A DNA stretch of 64,000 nucleotides from contig NC_092241.1 in the NCBI RefSeq assembly GCF_036320965.1, forward strand, positions 27,097,297 to 27,161,296. The letters are read 5' to 3'. Shown one piece after another: positions 15,091 to 28,950 of the stretch. The DNA comes from Panulirus ornatus (Eukaryota > Arthropoda > Malacostraca > Decapoda > Palinuridae). Below the pieces are notes generated by a model. It worked only from the letters and a program-made list of their open reading frames with translations. It was not told the DNA's origin and ran no database searches. The number at the start of each line of letters is the position of its first letter. The stretch's first letter is position 1. The position numbers were made by a program, and so were the translations under genes.

Positions 15091-15470
15091 ATCATGTTCC
15101 TTTTATCACTACAGATTTTGTTGGTCTTCTTTTCTCATTCACTTCCTTCCCACCTCCATCATCAATTGTTTTTGTGCCACAGACGTCCATCTCTCCTCCA
15201 TAACACTGATCACTTCCTTCATTCTCCTTCCTCTCTCTTTCATCATTTTATGGCTTTCTTTACAAACTTCCTCCATCCCTCAACCAACATATTTTCTCCA
15301 TTAACTTCTGTTTCTCACTCCTTTAACTCACTCACTTCCTTTACGTGCTTGTGTTTTACTTCAATCAACGCGCTCACGTCCTTCACACATCCATAACTCT
15401 TCCATCTTGCTCGTTTCTTTCACACAGTTCAATCTTTGATCCCTACCGTCCTACCTTCCTAAGTTACTCA
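15091..15470. other. Pyrimidine-rich stretch
   Basis: Strong C+T excess on the plus strand keeps a 100-codon frame open (15094-15396), but it is compositionally biased and shows no motif. Similar strand asymmetry recurs at 15.97-16.7 kb and 26.5-26.7 kb. Confidence 0.5.
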
Positions 15471-15517
15471 CATACATACATACATACATACATACATTAA
15501 TGCATACAGACTTACAT

Positions 15518-15596
<79 letters not shown>
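15470..15596. repeat. (CATA)n and (TA)n microsatellite
   Basis: About six CATA units, a short spacer, then about 35 TA units (15527-15596). Confidence 0.95.
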
Positions 15597-15597
<1 letters not shown>

Positions 15598-15599
15598 TT

Positions 15600-16700
15600 A
15601 CATGCATATATACACACGTCTATACATGAATATATGCAGACATACGTACATACACAAAAAATTTCTGTTTATATTTCTGTCTGTCTGTGTATCCGTCTAT
15701 GCATCTCTGTCTCTCTGCCAGTGTTACTTAACAGTACTAATCCCAAACTTCTGTCTGTCTGAGTTTCTGCATATCTCTTTATCTTCACATCTGTCGCTCC
15801 GTCTATCCAGATTTTCCCATGATCTTTTTTTTCCATCTGAGTGATAGTTACGGATATGAATAATTCTGCATCGTACATGACACGTGAGAATTCATGCACG
15901 TATCATCCGTTTATAACTCCATGTTCTTGCTTTAGCTCTGCTCATAGCGTTCGTAATACGTCACTTGAAATGGGAAATGTATCTAGCTTCCTTTCTCAGT
16001 TTCGCCGGCCACCCAACCTTGTTTATCTCCTCTTTGCCTTGCATCTCCCATGCCCTAACCACACCCTTCTACTCATTTCCTCCATCTTCCCCCCCATCCT
16101 ACCTGTTCAGTCTGTCTCCTCCACTCGTCCTCTACCCACTCCCCACCAAGCAGGAGGCGACACACCTGCTAAACGCAACAACCAAAGTCACCAGAAGAAG
16201 CAGGTTTCTCTCTCCCACTGTGTTATAAGCAGATGCAGGCGACATTATATGTAAATGCTAGGTCTGCATCATCATTCTATCTCAATACTTCCACTTCTTC
16301 CTTTCCTCTATACACTTGGAACTTCATCTGTTTCATATCTCTTCTTAACATTTTGTAATCCGCTGTTTTCACGTCACTTTCTTCACACCGTTCAGCTATT
16401 TTCCTCCTGCATTCTCTTTAAATCTTCTCTTTCCCTTTCCTGGTCTTTACCTTCACTCTCATCCATTCTTCATTAACTCCCTGATGTCTCCCACTATAAT
16501 TGCGTATCATTATTTGATATTCATTTTTCTTGTTCTTGGCCCCACCATCCTCCTATTCTAAGTTCGTTTACCTCCATCCCTCTCTCCTTCTCCCTCGGGC
16601 CTCTCCTCATTGCATAATTCTTTCTCTCATTGTTCCTCCCTTCCTCTCTTAACATTCTCCTTCTCAAGAACCTTGTTTACTTTGTATCTGTCTTTACTTG
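15600..16700. other. Unannotated pyrimidine-rich DNA
   Basis: Two overlapping frames near 15841-16254 and 15965-16228 are open through C/T-rich sequence. I see no domain or splice structure. Confidence 0.45.
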
Positions 16701-16706
16701 TGTGCG

Positions 16707-16710
<4 letters not shown>

Positions 16711-16760
<50 letters not shown>
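16711..16760. repeat. (TG)n microsatellite
   Basis: About 25 TG units. Confidence 0.97.
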
Positions 16761-16761
<1 letters not shown>

Positions 16762-16763
<2 letters not shown>

Positions 16764-18760
16764 GCCAAGATCTCACTGAACGGAGAATATGATGAAAAAA
16801 AAAAGAAGTAAGATGGGATCCTGTTGAATAATAAACCACAGTCTGAAGAAAGTTGTATAAGAACACCCAACAATGAAGAACAGTGAACCTGAAAACGCCC
16901 ATGGAGACCATAAAGATAATTCGTAGATCCAGTATACTTTATGAAACTTTGTCCTGCCCTCTCTTAAAGAAAATGGGGCTAATAGGAGGAAGAATAGTCC
17001 AAATAGCATGGCTCGGGTCAAGAACATTTGGGTTCGTTTTGTCCAGTTTATGTACACTGTGGAGTCGACCCGCCACACCCATAAATACTGGTTAATACAC
17101 GGAAGGCTGGAGCTAATGGGCAGTAAAGTTTATGAACCCCAGGACTTCCACAGGCTGCAGAGTCAGATTCAGAATTCTTGCTATTTCGGGAACCTTTTCA
17201 GAGATGTAAGTAAGCGGAAGGTGGGACAGGATCGGTTCTCATAATGCTGGGTAGTCCCGTGCATATATAGGAAACATCTGATCTCAGGATCTTTTGAACA
17301 ATCAGGTACTTAAATTTCTGAACATAATGTCAATACTGCTAACAATTTCAGGATAGAAAATACCTAAAACATCGCAGCGTACCATCTAAAAATTAATCTT
17401 TTTTTTTTTTTTAATCAAGTAAGAAAATCACAAGGTGATGAAGTAAACATAAAATCCAAGGATTTTATACAACTGTAAACATAAACAACAACTCATACAC
17501 AACACAATGTTCGCACCACCAAGATGTAAAACCTTTGACAATACTTAGATAGGACATCCCTCAGCCTGAAGGAAACATGTCACTTATTAAAAGCACATCT
17601 TGAAAGGCTATCAACATTGGTGGACGATGCTCTGTACACAAGACGTGCTGAGGACGACCGCAGGCTGAGATAGCGACGACGCACGTCATGGGATACAAGT
17701 TGCATGACGTTAACTGATCAGTGCGGCAGCAGCCACGTCTGCTCCTGAACCATAGTGACGAAGTAATTATGATATATTTAGACTTTCAATGGAGACCATC
17801 TTTTGACCCCTTTTTTTCTTTTCCTTTGGAAGTCTTTGGAAGTGTTTCCACAAACACGAATTGTGCCCATTTCACCATCAGATTCCAAACGCTGAATTTG
17901 GCTAACTATTATAGACGAACGGACTTCTGTCTGTGTTTTTTACTCCGTTGTATTGATGATTGCCGTTTTGCAAGTAAGTTTAATTATTTATAGACGAAGC
18001 AACTTTTACAAGGGACGGGAATTTCAACACCCACAACGTCTATATATGGACAGAGGAAAATCCGCTCTGAAAACAGTTAGTACAACACATCAGAAGATAT
18101 CATCAGTTGACGTTTAAGGCTGGCATTATTAGACATGATATTATCGACTCACATCGCAGCAGCTAAATGGAAATTTGTACAGACGTTTCCTCGAGCAGAC
18201 TTTGCCAGTGCTGCTAGAAGATGTGCCTATCAGCACTCGACGTCAAATATGGTGCCCCAGCCCATTTGCCCCGTGGGTCCAGGGAATTATCTTGTTGATG
18301 TGTGTCCGAACAGGCGTATAGGGTGGGGTGGTCCCATTCCCTGGCCACCTCGATCACCAGTTTGAATCCGCTTGATATCTCCTTGCGTGATCATTCAAAG
18401 AACTCAATGTTACAGAGGTCTGAGCACGATATAAATTGTGTCCACTGAGCTCGTTCGTGATCGTTGCGAAAGGATCGAAAATAATTCATGTACGTTGGTA
18501 TACGTCAGTTATGATAAATGATTCGACGTGCTTAGACGTATAATGAAGAAGGGGGAAAGGTCTTATGAGCATGGGCTGTAATAAGGCAAATGTTTGTCAC
18601 TGTGTGGTATTAGGGGCATAAATCCAAACAAATCTGCGGTTATTTCACTCCAATATCACCAACTCTAACTTGGCCACTTTCAAATGTGTTAACTAGGGAA
18701 GTATGGGGGATTGATTAGTCATTTTCTCATAATGACACATACCCTTATATTTGTTTCAAA
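16762..18760. other. Unannotated DNA
   Basis: Small frames only (up to 101 codons on the minus strand, 16773-17078), none recognisable. Confidence 0.5.
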
Positions 18761-18769
18761 GATACGCCC

Positions 18770-19540
18770 TGCAATTTTCTCTGGGTTCTCTCCATTTAGT
18801 CTCACAGTCCAACCAACCTGTCTGTCTCCGTTTGTAAACCTCAAAACCTTCCGTTTATTAACGTCAATTCACATTCACAACTTTCTCCCTTCACGCACAC
18901 GCTCCTAGATTTAGACAAGAGTCTTTGCAATTTCTTACATGAGTGTGTCAGTACAGTCGTGTCATCAGCAAGTGGTAATCGATATATCTACGAGACCCCC
19001 ACCTCTCACAACACCCACCAGACTACAAACCTGTCCCTCTCTGTGAGACCCTCGCGATTACCCCCACCCCTTCCCATCCGAGCCTAAACAGGATGAAACA
19101 GCTATGGTAACATCACACATCCTTGCTGTGGACCCACTTCACCTGGAACCACTCACCTTCCTCTTTTCCTACTCGCACAAACTCTTCATTCCCTTGTCAG
19201 AAACTTCTCGTTGTTTCTCGTATCTTTGCTTTCCCTCCATACATTCGTCACACCTTTCATAAATCCTTCCTATAAACACTATCATATTCTTTTTCTCCAG
19301 ATCCATAAATGTCTCGTACAAATCCCTCTCATTTACTAAGTATGTCTCACTCTGATCCTTCAAACACCTGATCCCATTCCCATTAATACTATCATATTCT
19401 TTCTCCAGATCCATAAATGTCTCGTACAAATCCCTCTCATTTACTATGTCTCACTCTGATCCTTCAAACACCTGATCCCTATGTCCTGACCCTCTCCTAA
19501 AGCCTCGTTGTTCCTACCCAGTCTGATGCTCCGTGCAAGC
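18770..19540 (-). pseudogene. Decayed LINE reverse transcriptase with internal duplication
   Basis: On the minus strand, pieces match the main LINE. GATGACACGACTGTACTGAC lies near 18960 (the FADDTALVAD region). The stretch around FMDLEKEYDS lies near 19320-19300 (motif A region), and its repeat lies at about 19405-19415. CTTGCACGGAGCATCAGACT lies near 19545 (the EHQIGEEQ region). Motif B and part of the thumb are scrambled. About 100 bases around motif A are present twice in tandem (19276-19376 and 19385-19478). Confidence 0.7.
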
Positions 19541-19723
19541 CACTATCCTTTCATTCATCATTCTCTCAAAGAAATGATCACGAATACTCAACATACATTC
19601 CTTTGTCATTTGAAAATATTTTTACTATTATGCCTCTTGCTTATACACAGGGGCACACAGCAGTCAAAATGCATTCCACCTATCCTCAGGCACCTCATTT
19701 TTTGCTTATGCTTCTTAACCTTC

Positions 19724-19725
<2 letters not shown>

Positions 19726-19792
<67 letters not shown>
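19726..19792. repeat. (CT)n microsatellite
   Basis: About 33 CT units. Confidence 0.97.
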
Positions 19793-19795
<3 letters not shown>

Positions 19796-19799
19796 TCCT

Positions 19800-20413
19800 T
19801 CCTCACAAATCTTTCCATTACCTTCCATCCACCGTCTCCCTTTACTCACTCCCTCGATCATAAAAGAATCCCATTCCCCAGCATTGATAAGCATCAAATG
19901 TTGCCAGACAACTTGAGAAAGAGAACGTAAAAAAAGAAAAAAAAAAGCAAATGAATTGACTATGATGGATGCTATCTGCCAAGCCCTGTTTACCGTTAGC
20001 AAACTGCAACACTGCAGGTTGTTGAATGACAGACTTCACTTATTTCCATCTTAATATAAGCATCATATAAACGTGGTATGGTGAATCTTTTTTTTTAATG
20101 ATTTCAGAAGTCATATGAGTATCTTAAACTTTGATTCGGTATCGATCAATTTTATCTTTTTCTACGTGTATGACGAAGAAAATGATAATGAAGATGGTAA
20201 GAATGACTGATCGTGCCTGATATCATCAGCCATTATTACATAGCCCACTTGATTACTATAACCTTCAGAAATTACCATATGAACCGATGATATACCTGGA
20301 ATAAGGCGCGCAATCCTTACCTGTAAAGGATATACAAACACTGATTTGAATGAATCATTTTTTTTTCAGGATATTTATAGAAAAGAGGAACAAAAGTAGT
20401 GCCTAAGGAGTAC

Positions 20414-20419
<6 letters not shown>
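19800..20419. other. Unannotated DNA
   Basis: I see nothing recognisable here. Confidence 0.5.

Positions 20420-20491
<72 letters not shown>
20420..20491. repeat. (AT)n microsatellite
   Basis: 36 AT units. Unlike most other AT tracts here, no LINE end is visible beside it. Confidence 0.97.
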
Positions 20492-20495
<4 letters not shown>

Positions 20496-20569
20496 ACCCT
20501 AGCCATTCTTCCCACACCCAAATCACCTTGACCCCTAACCATACAATATCGTAATCACCCTCACACTGG

Positions 20570-20985
20570 CCAGAGTACGTTCCTGCCCCAGCCCCTCCCG
20601 CACCTGTCACTCATTTTCTGGAGGAATGTCGTTTTGTTCAGCTTTACTCTTTCCAGCCGACACTTTACCCTACACACACACACCCTAATCACCTGTACCC
20701 TGGCCACCCCACATTCTGGCCATCTCATTCCCTGGCCACAACACATCCCGGCCACTCCACATTCTGGCCACCCTTCACCTTGGCCATCCCATACCCTGGC
20801 CACCCATCACCTTGGCCATCCCACACTCTAGCCCTCCCACACCCTGATCACCCCACACCCAGACGACCCCTCACTCCGACTACCCCCACACCCTGATCAC
20901 CCCACACCCAGGCAATCCCACACTCCGATCACCCCACACCTTGATCACCCCCCCACACCCAGGCAATGCTGCACCTCGATCGCCC
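20570..20985 (+). repeat. C-rich minisatellite, ~15-16 bp unit
   Basis: Degenerate repeats of the type CACCCTGGCCACCCCA, drifting towards CACCCTGATCACCCCA on the right. There are about 25 units of uneven length. Open frames on both strands across it are artefacts. Confidence 0.85.
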
Positions 20986-20989
20986 AGTA

Positions 20990-22900
20990 CCAGCAGCCAG
21001 CCTGCTGGACTTGCCACAGCCTCCCCACCTTTACCGGACTGTCTGAGTCACACGCGAGCTATGTGGCCGGAGCTGCTTCTCTCTCATGACTTATCTGATT
21101 GAAAATAATCGTTTGTTTACTCAAGGAAGAAGTATACCCAAGAACATAATAAATTATTCTGATAACAGTTATGACAGGGTTGAGGCAGCATAATACTGAT
21201 ATGCTGGTAACTTCATTGGCCTTTTTTTTTATTAGAATATCATCTGGGTGTCTTTTACTCTTCGTAAAGTATTAAGAATTCTTAAACTAGAGATAAGGAA
21301 AAAAATGGCAAAACGACAACTTTTGAGCATATGTAGAGTTTAAGACTGTGAATTGGACAATCCATTGAGTGGTCCTCTGTTACTGCTGTCATACACAACC
21401 GGCATCGCCCGATGAATTCGCTCACTTCATTGGCTGAATGTCGATGAATGCAGTCACATGACTGGCTGATTTGATATTTCAAGATATCGCTAGTGCCCTT
21501 AACTGTAACCCTGTTCCTGAGTCTTTCTACTCTCGCTTACAGACATAAGTGTTTCGAGGTTTCTTCTTACAATCATGATAAAGTACGACAACTTTGCATG
21601 TCATCCCAGGAGACGTCATGACCAGCTGACCATGCAGACGGCTTTGTTTCGATATGTACTGCAGATGCTCATCAAATCTAGTCAGAATGATGACTTATCT
21701 GTCCTTTCTATTTGAGAAGAAATAGCGAAATGAAAGAGGAACAAGCTACATACAGCTGTGATCCCAATCTCCTCTCAAAACTTTGCCTTTCCACAATATT
21801 TCGATGCGTACTTCAGGTACCACAGGATAAATGCAAAAAGAGCGTTTTCAAAAGTCATTAAGAATTCATTGATTATACATTATACATTGATTATACATCG
21901 AGGGCAGTTGAAGGTCCATTGGTTTCGCTTACTTTACTAAACTTCAAAAAGAATGTCATAATTCGCTTACTTTACGTAATTTATAAAAGAATGTCATAAA
22001 GGCTACCAGTGGGAGGAACGATAAGTCATATTCAAAAGGCATTGTTTGTTTCGGTTTTTTGACAATAACGTACGAACATCATGAGTTATACATTGTGATA
22101 TGATACCACTTCTATTGTCTCGGTACAATTGATTCTGAATCATTAGGGGAAGACATGTAGGTGTTTACAACTTACCATGTCAACCTCAGGCAACAGATGG
22201 AATTGCGGTCGCTCACTTAAGTAAGGCATATGCACCTTGCTGTCTTAGTTTTATGGGCTAAGCGGCTGGTTTAAATATTTCAATAATTCATGCATTTAGG
22301 GCGCTACTCCCACGACCATATGTTTTGCGTTGGAGAGATGAAGTAAGAATGACAAGAATCAGGAGATATTGATAACATCTTTGAATACAGAGAAAACTCA
22401 GCACTCAAAACTTTTGGACAGAACGCTTCAAGGTTCATTTATAGATGCTTGCATTTCTTTTACTTCTTTGTCTATATTTTTTGTGATAATGTATAACTAC
22501 TTTCAACAACCTGTCTAGCCTTGGGTGCCAATGATATACCATGCTAACAAAATTAGCAACGTTCACGGTGTATTGTCACTTGCCTGTCGACAATAAAATA
22601 CCATCTTCTTTAAATACACATTTTTGCTTTATAGTATTTTCCCTTCCTATACTTATTTCATTTCCTTTTTCTTTCTATGTTCTCTTATTTCATTCCTCAA
22701 TCCACGGTTTACCTCCTACGACAACTCGCATTTTCTTCATATAATCTTACTTCGTAGTACAAGCAGGTGGCTCCTGATTCACTTGTGTGATAACGCAGAC
22801 GAACTGGTAGAATTCTTCTGCAAACGTTTCGAGCGTTGTTGCTGGGTCCTCGACACCTGAAGGTGCGGAGATTGTCATCACCAAGAATGTTGGGGTTAGA
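20990..22900. other. Unannotated DNA
   Basis: Apart from a two-copy imperfect ~45-bp repeat at about 21925-22000 (sharing CGCTTACTTTAC and AAGAATGTCATAA), I see nothing. Confidence 0.5.
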
Positions 22901-22959
22901 ATCCTGAAAGTGCGATGTTGCTGTGATTGCGAGGGAGAAGCTTACGGGATATGTCTTGT

Positions 22960-23815
22960 TCCGTGTCTGGCAGCAGGTTTAGTATAGTGTTCAGCTGTAA
23001 GTCTTATGGTTGTGTCATACCGAAGGTCACTTGCGGTATCCCGCCTCGACTTTCTCCTCGTATCAGACTACATGACCAGTGTTGTCTTAGGGCAGGTCAA
23101 GTACCATAACCTGCTGCAGGTCTTGTGCGTCGCTCTTCTGCAATTTTTTTTTCTGTCGTGTCCTGATACAGTTCTTGTGCCGAGTCCTGTTCTAGTTATG
23201 AGGTTCTTGTGCCCTACTCTGTTCCAGTTCTGGATCATTATGCCGTTCTCTGCTATATGATATGTACCAAATTCTATCAGCGCTTTGATATATCTTTATG
23301 CATCTCCTGTTTTCATTTTTTCTGCCGGACATGCGCCGTGTCAAGATGTAGATTTTTGCTGTGTTCTGTTGTAGTATCTGCTGTCTTCAGCTGCATTTCA
23401 CATACAGCTTCCTGCTGCAGCTCATGTCCAGTAATCTGCTGCCTCTCGGTCACCGCATCATACTGGAGTTTTTTTTAAAGTGTCCTACTTCAGGTATAGT
23501 GCCATTTCCTCTACAGTTTCCATAGCGTTTCCAGAGGCAGTTCTTGCACCATAACTTTGCTCCCTATCATGTGGCGTGTCTTACTGCAGATCCAGTGATG
23601 TGCCATACTGAAGGACTTACGCCGTCTTCTGCTGCAGTGTTTGTGGTTTGTGTCTCTGCAGTTATAATACCATATCTGGGCGCACATCTGGTGCCGTAAT
23701 GTTCTTCTGTTCCTATACAATTTCTGTACCTTTTCCTGGCGTAGTTCTACCACTCTTTTTCTCTGCAGTTATCATGGTGTAATTATCTGCAACCTAACCT
23801 CCACACGGTAATGAT
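22960..23815 (+). repeat. Degenerate CTGCAG/GTGCC-rich repeat block
   Basis: Recurring short blocks such as TTCTTGTGCCGTGT, CCTGCTGCAG and TTCTGCTGCAG at irregular 30-45 base spacing suggest an old, diverged minisatellite. I cannot set a consensus or exact period by eye. Confidence 0.45.
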
Positions 23816-23884
23816 AAACATCCCATCAGTTGCCCTTCTCAGCACATTCACATCCAAAAGTTGCTCTTTTGCACGCCTGTCAAT

Positions 23885-24305
23885 TAGTATATAATCACAC
23901 ACTCCCACAACTCCCGCTTCAGCAGCAGGGCTACCTCTTCCTTAGCTCTTGCCCTCCCACCAAACCCAACTTTATCTGCTAAGGAATCTCCAAACCATTC
24001 CTCACCTTTACCCTTGCGGTTTGTTTCACTCAGAGTCAAATAATCTAGGCATCTTTTTTCAAACATACGAACTATCTTTCCTCTCTTCTCATCTTGGTTA
24101 CATCCACACACTTTAAAACACTCCACCCTGAACTTTCGAGGAGGATGAGCACTTCCCGCTTGGCTTCTTTTATTCCATCTTTTTGAAACTGAAATACAGG
24201 ATCTGAGTGGGGAAGTCATCCCCCGGCTCCCGCCCATTTCAGTTACCATCTACGACATGCAGCGAAGACGGAGGCAGAATTCTTTCTCCCTTACACGATA
24301 GGTAA
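23885..24305 (-). pseudogene. LINE 5' leader and endonuclease relic
   Basis: Minus strand: 24305-24210 is a diverged copy of the LINE leader (GGGAGAAAGAATTCTGCC, CATGTCGTAGATGGTAACTG). It runs into an ATG region (about 24170) and then a frame carrying AHPPRKFRVECFKVCGCNQ, KIVRMFEKRCLDYLTLSETN (with the SET-type glutamate of APE endonucleases) and KGKGEEWFG, then EEVALLLKRELWECV. The frame stops at 23884. This is the target-nicking domain of the main LINE family, and it links the leader to the coding region. It contains substitutions such as an early stop beside the ATG. Confidence 0.7.
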
Positions 24306-24309
24306 ATAT

Positions 24310-25725
24310 AAACGTGTCGTAAACGTAGTAGCCGAACTAATTTTGGTTCATCAGAGAAAATTGCCGATTCCATGTTGAGAGATGCGATCGAGAGTGAATA
24401 TGCCTGAGGAACCGATTATCATAAAATCCAGATTAATAGCAAATTAACTGGTGGACGAGGAGTAAAACTCTAACCCATGGCCATCCATGTTTCAGCCTGC
24501 TGCCTGCTACTCCAGGCAGAAAGTATCATATCATATTTTAGCAGAGGAAGATATAAAGGATTTATAAGTATCATAATTCTGTCAAGCGTTGATGTTGAAG
24601 GCTCGGCTGTCTTAGGTGAAGTAACGGAGCTAAACACATTTATCATTCTTTCATAAAGATATGACCTATAAGCGAATACATTCAAATGATTCAACATTGT
24701 TCTTCTGTGTGAAAGGATATAATGAGCCTTACTTTGAAATGTAAACTGTAAGGACTGCAAATCCCTTTGTTCCTATGTCTGCCTTCCGGAGTCTTAAGAA
24801 GCTGACAGATTGGAGAATCTTTAGCTTACATTGGATAACTTGGTGTCTCGCTGCAATCAAAATGAAGAGTCTGTGTGAGAAATTTTCACAGTCTGCACTT
24901 ATCAAAATCATAACGTTACCTTTTGAAACCAATTTGTGTGTAACGTTAAACTCGCTGCCTATTATTCGATACCTCAGAAATACCAGTATAAGGAGTCGTG
25001 TGAGAGGATCCCTGTTTCACTTGTGTGCTGGACCTCCAATAGGCTTCTACAGTATTGTCCTCAACTCAAATACGTATGTAGAATGTAAAGTTGTTCCTAA
25101 ACTATATAAAAGTAGCAGGATAAAGATTATGCCAGTCAATTAGATTTAGATACCGGACACGTCGCGCGAAAAACACCGTGATTTGAGGGCAAAAGAGAGA
25201 GACGTCTTTCCTGTTTTTGCTGAAAATCAGCTTTTCAACGAGTTTGGATACGGATGACAGTGTTGACATAATGTGATAGGAGGAGGGGTGAGTGAGGGAG
25301 CTTGGAAGGTTGTAAGATGGGTACTGTGATGGCAAGAATTAGATGGATGGGATTTTGCTGCGCAGCCAGAAGTGGTGTAAGATATCCGAGTGCTGAGAAC
25401 GCACCTGGGCCTAATTGTTTTATAAGGAAGTGTGATACGCTTTCAAGTTGTTGAAGGCCTTAACTGCGTATAAAATGTTAGTGACTGTGAAGGGTGAGCT
25501 AACAGTTGTTTCAGGTTGGAGAATGGGTTGTTCTTCACGACTGTTCAGGGGTGTGAATGGTTTATGGGTCTTACTTCTAGCATTGTTTCATGAGTATGCT
25601 TGTGTTTATTTTCTTTTTTTTTGGCAGAGGTGATGTTGTTTTGGGTTTAGAAGTGTTTCATGTATTGGGGACTAGGGTAGTAAGGGAAGTGTGGATTGTC
25701 TATTGTCCTTTGTGTCTTTAGTGTC

Positions 25726-25727
<2 letters not shown>
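24310..25727. other. Unannotated DNA
   Basis: One 122-codon plus frame (24775-25143) has no recognisable motif. Confidence 0.45.
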
Positions 25728-25773
<46 letters not shown>

Positions 25774-25778
25774 CGCGT
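25728..25778. repeat. (GT)n(GC)n microsatellite
   Basis: About 18 GT units followed by about seven GC units. The alternating purine-pyrimidine run is a potential Z-DNA former. Confidence 0.95.
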
Positions 25779-25779
25779 T

Positions 25780-28700
25780 AGAATGAATGCGTTCATCTTT
25801 CTATCACTGTATTCTCTTGTCATTTTTGTTGTTTTCATACATTCCTCCTCCTGCTTACCTAAGTGTCACTCTACCTCTCAAGTTGCTCATTTGTCTACCT
25901 TTCAGTTGATATATCTATCTATTTGTCTGTGTGGCTCGATATCATTTTACCTTTTTGTTCGTTCTGTCTTTGTTCACTATGGATTAAAGCGTCTGTCTGA
26001 GAATTCCCTGGTTTACCGAAGGATGATTACGATTCTGTCCTATTATGAGTACTACTTTATCAACAAATTACTACAATGAATCTATAATCTGGAAGACTTG
26101 AGAGGGAACCAATTTAAGTGTTACCTTACCGATACTTTAGTTAGATATAAATCTAAAACATCTGTTTGTTACTTTCTGATTATCATTTTTTCTCATCAAC
26201 ATTTTTCCTGTTACACTATTTATTAGGATCATCATCTGTCTATCTAGTATCGAAGCATGAAGATAGCTGATGTTTTTGCAGGTGAACCGATTTTCCTTGA
26301 TACGATCGCTTTATTGGCCGTGCATAATACATGGAGATCACAAAGGAAACCTGTTAGGTTGGCCCTGATTGTAATTACCTTAGAAATATTACCTTCGCTT
26401 ACAAAACACACATTAACTTAACAGTTTCACATGGTTACAGAATTACCGTTCCTCTTCTGGAGTTTATATAAGACTTTAGAATACGATATTATGTTCCTCC
26501 TGCCCCTTCTACACCTCTTTCCTTCTTTCCATCTAGTTCCTCAACTTCGTTGTTATTTACATCAACCGATTTCTACCCAGCGACTCATCTCCCACCTCTC
26601 TTTCTGTCTTCCCACCTAATCCCTCCCTTTCTCTCTTCTTCCAACCACTCCCTCTCCACCCAGCCATCCTCTCCCACCTCCACACTCCCCAGTGTCAGTG
26701 TGGTACACTGGTTCCTGACCCAACCACACCTCCATCTCTTGTGTGGTCTACGGATGATGGAGGTGCGGCGTGAGTATGCCACAGGGCTGGGAAAGCGCGC
26801 CCTGCTCAATGGTCGACCGGCGGTGGGAGATGAAACATGACAGATTACTATACCTTGTGGGATTTCCAGTCTCAGTATTCTTTGTTCCATTACGACCACC
26901 AGCTATTGTAATATTCTAATCATCATCAACTACACTTGAGAGAAAGTTAGATAATGAACTATACTCTTCGTTGTAAAGCAAAGCACTTTTCTATTCCACT
27001 TCATTTATAAAAGTCAGACATGACAATGTTTAAACATTATATAAAGTACCATGATTCCTTCTCGTACGTGATGTTATCTGAGTGCACAGCTTGTAACAAC
27101 AAGCACTGAAAGACTCTTCAATCCAGACTTAGGTAGGAAGAACCACGAACGAGTTTGTCCATAATCTTAAGAACTAATACAATTAGCCAGCTTATAAAAC
27201 CCACTCCCTGCTTATTCAGACGGGTCAGGGTATTCAACTCACCAAGGAAAATATTCATAAGAACAACGGCCATAGTACGTACGCCTTGATCCTGCTCTCG
27301 ATCTCACCTTATTGAAGCACAAAGATACACATGGGATCCAGTTTTTCTCTACCGATCGTACTTTCTTCCCGACATTAAACACCATCTTCACTTGTCTTCA
27401 CCCAGTTTCGTTATTACTAGTATGGTGACAGTAAAAGAACTGTGATTTATTTTCTACTGCGTGAAATATAGTGCACAGCCTTCGACAGAATCCAGTTAAT
27501 GATGGAAAGAAAGTAAACTTTTGCATAATGCAATTTAGTGAAGAAAATGGTATCTGATGTTTAAGAAACCAGATATTATGAAAGTTACGAGACTGAATAT
27601 CAGCTGTTATTCTGCAATCGATTTCAGGGCAGACTATGAATGGATGTTTTAGGAACACGTACAAATTCAAGCACCATGTGCCTCAGAAGCATTCTTTCTG
27701 TCTACAACATCCCAGACCATTGCCTTATTGAGTTACAGGTAAGTAAAAGATCCTTACTCCATACCTCACGAATGCAGCCATGAGCTTTGCCTTATAAATC
27801 TTGCTTTTTCATGTAGAGTAATGTTTCAGTGGTAAGTATAAAGTGAATTCTGTTTCTCACTGCCGTTGATAAAACAGGATCGAATCGTCAATTGATTTTC
27901 ACCAGTAGCTAATCTAAAAGATAATGTGTCTCATGAGGCTACACAAGTGTGATTTAAACTGATCGCAAGTTGATGAGGTGAGAAACGCTTTGAGGAAAAA
28001 ATCTCATCAACGTAAAAGAATTCCAATATGATCACAGTCTAAATCTTGAAGTCAGCCAATTGATCTGTGAATTGTCGCTGATCTGAACCAAAGCAAAGGT
28101 ACTATCAGCGGGAAAAGATATCATTGTTCTGTGTTCAGAGGGCCCATAACCATTATTCTACCAGCGGATAGCCCAGTTATAGTAACTCTTAGATGATTTA
28201 CGTTTTGTTGTCTAAATACATATGTAAATGGAACTGTCAAGGAGTCGTTACAGTTGATGGTATAAGAACTGGGAGAGGAGTGACCAAGATATTGAAAACG
28301 CTTCTACTGTCATACTCAAACAGAGGATCTAACCTTGTTTGTTTGACGCACATTTTCGCTGTTTAGCACAAAATCTAGTTAGTTAATACTGTATCACCTG
28401 TATTAGGTAGTTCAGTTTGATGAATGGGTGACCCACGTGAGTTGATACAAGAGTAGAAGACGCTGGTGCATTAGCTGAGTCGGTGTGCTGAGGGCGTGAC
28501 AGAAGGGCGTGTGTGACCCAGAGGAACTTAATCAAGTCTGATAAGTGGGAATAGAGGAAACATGGGAGCTGGGGGAGAATGTGTGGAGTTTACAATGTAT
28601 AATGACCCGCCAGTGTATTTGGTAGTGTTGTATATCTATGAATCGGGACTAGTGTGTGTGTGTGACGAGAGTGAATATGGGCTATCAACAAAGTGATGAA

Positions 28701-28905
28701 CTCTATCAGTGACAGTGTTGACGGCCTCTGATCACTAGAAGAAATCAGCTCAAAAATATTGTAACCAAGAGTGAGAGACAGTTCGAAGAAAGGGTTGTGA
28801 TACATTAGAAAACAAGAACTGTGTTTGAATGAAGAGAGTGGGAATATAGGTGGACACGAGATGACCCGTTTTTATAAATGTTTGCGAAGATTTTAACGTA
28901 AAAGG
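25780..28905. other. Unannotated DNA
   Basis: Pyrimidine-rich around 26.48-26.70 kb; otherwise I see no structure or gene. Confidence 0.5.
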
Positions 28906-28907
28906 CA

Positions 28908-28950
28908 ATTATATCAAATAATTATATCAATTATATCAATTATATCAAAG
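28908..28950 (+). repeat. 9-bp tandem repeat
   Basis: About four copies of AATTATATC. Confidence 0.85.
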
